This document shows, in pieces, positions 63,635 through 64,000 of a stretch of 64,000 bases of DNA. Made by a program: the position numbers and the translations under genes. The notes below the pieces were generated by a model. The model had not been told where the DNA came from, did no database searches, and worked only from the letters and a program-made list of their open reading frames with translations. Numbering within the stretch: the first letter of the stretch is position 1; every line of letters starts with the position of its first letter. Source of the DNA: Bacteroidales bacterium UBA4345 (GTDB lineage: Bacteria > Bacteroidota > Bacteroidia > Bacteroidales > Paludibacteraceae); contig DGTD01000108.1 of NCBI GenBank assembly GCA_002396385.1, positions 1 to 64,000 of the forward strand, in the 5' to 3' direction.

Positions 63635-64000
63635 GATAACCTCATTATTGGTCGTTTCCGCGCTGGCTGTCTCAAGCGTGAGTGCTCAGAACAACACAAG
63701 TTCGCCTTATTCTCGTTATGGCTATGGCGAGTTGGTAGAACCGGGTTTCGGGTATTCCAAATCGTTGGGTGGACTTTCCGCAGGCATTCGTAACTACAAT
63801 CACATTAACAGCGCAAATCCGGCTTCCTATACGGCTATCGACACTTTGGGCTTCCGTTTTGAGTTTGGAGCCTCTATCAAGTGTTCAAAATTTACCGACA
63901 ACAATAACTTAACCACAAAGTCGTGGGACCAGAATCTTGAATACCTGGCACTTCAGTTGCCTGTTACCAAGTGGATGGGGTTTAGTGCCGGACTGCAACC
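63627..64000 (+). CDS. N-terminal part of an outer-membrane protein (partial)
   Basis: An ATG at 63627, overlapping the coaX stop, opens a frame that runs beyond the window. It begins with a signal peptide (MRKITSLLVVSALAVSSVSA), and the mature part starts NNTSSPYSRYGYGELVEPGFG, followed by SANPASYTAIDTLGFRFEFG. This resembles the N terminus of FadL/OmpP1-like outer-membrane proteins that follow coaX in Bacteroides-type genomes. The first 124 codons are present. Confidence 0.7.
   Translation, partial: MRKITSLLVVSALAVSSVSAQNNTSSPYSRYGYGELVEPGFGYSKSLGGLSAGIRNYNHINSANPASYTAIDTLGFRFEFGASIKCSKFTDNNNLTTKSWDQNLEYLALQLPVTKWMGFSAGLQ

Overview
The window looks like a chromosomal segment of a Bacteroidales-type bacterium (phylum Bacteroidota). 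The evidence is several secreted proteins with type IX secretion (T9SS) C-terminal sorting domains of both type A and type B, a fused SecDF, an oversized LepB, a SusC-like plug domain, DUF5362 and DUF3108 proteins, lysine/DAP genes that include meso-DAP dehydrogenase, a K+-dependent-type membrane pyrophosphatase, and repeated matches to the Bacteroidota promoter -7 box TAnnTTTG. The species cannot be named from the sequence. I found no tRNA, rRNA, CRISPR array, transposase or phage gene.

Layout. 1-6070: tail of a T9SS type B protein, recJ, and a large CotH-kinase/lamin-tail surface protein with N-terminal Cys/His repeats. 6200-10740 (minus): lysC-lysA-glycosyltransferase-mazG, probably one operon. 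11200-15470 (plus): two overlapping tandem MuiA/DUF4139-family genes, the first carrying an inserted SusC-type plug domain. 15540-20300 (minus): metH without its reactivation domain, and a ClC channel with CBS domains. 20446-23706: xth, two DUF5362 membrane proteins, a MATE exporter. 23707-24526: a gene-poor stretch with hairpins. 24527-30997: lipoproteins, a MORN-like protein, xseA-xseB, a lipoprotein whose start codon is out of frame, dapB, lepB. 31022-33097: a sigma54-like promoter, a DUF3108 protein, and an NtrC-type regulator lacking its DNA-binding domain. 33177-40145: a small secreted protein, folE in an operon with two envelope proteins, panE, secDF.

40270-52096 (minus) is mainly a surface-polysaccharide region: a FemAB-like acetyltransferase, two GH9 cellulase-family enzymes with T9SS type A tails flanking an SUMF1-fold lipoprotein, a 1067-residue T9SS type B protein built of 50-residue repeats, and a probable outer-membrane beta-barrel. 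52246-53523 holds a membrane-protein gene broken twice, by a likely one-base insertion in a C5 tract and by a perfect 170-bp tandem duplication; undoing both gives one frame of about 368 codons. 53954-58736 has housekeeping genes: hppA, ddh, gdhA. 59302-64000 has an alpha/beta hydrolase, a WG-repeat protein, coaX and the start of an outer-membrane protein.

lysC, dapB, ddh and lysA together cover much of the aspartate-to-meso-DAP/lysine route. secDF and lepB supply the export route used by the many signal-peptide proteins here, and the T9SS cargo would then cross the outer membrane. The most unusual items are the MuiA/SusC-plug chimera, the doubly disrupted membrane-protein gene, the out-of-frame lipoprotein start and the HTH-less NtrC regulator next to a sigma54-like promoter. 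Promoter and terminator calls were made by eye.
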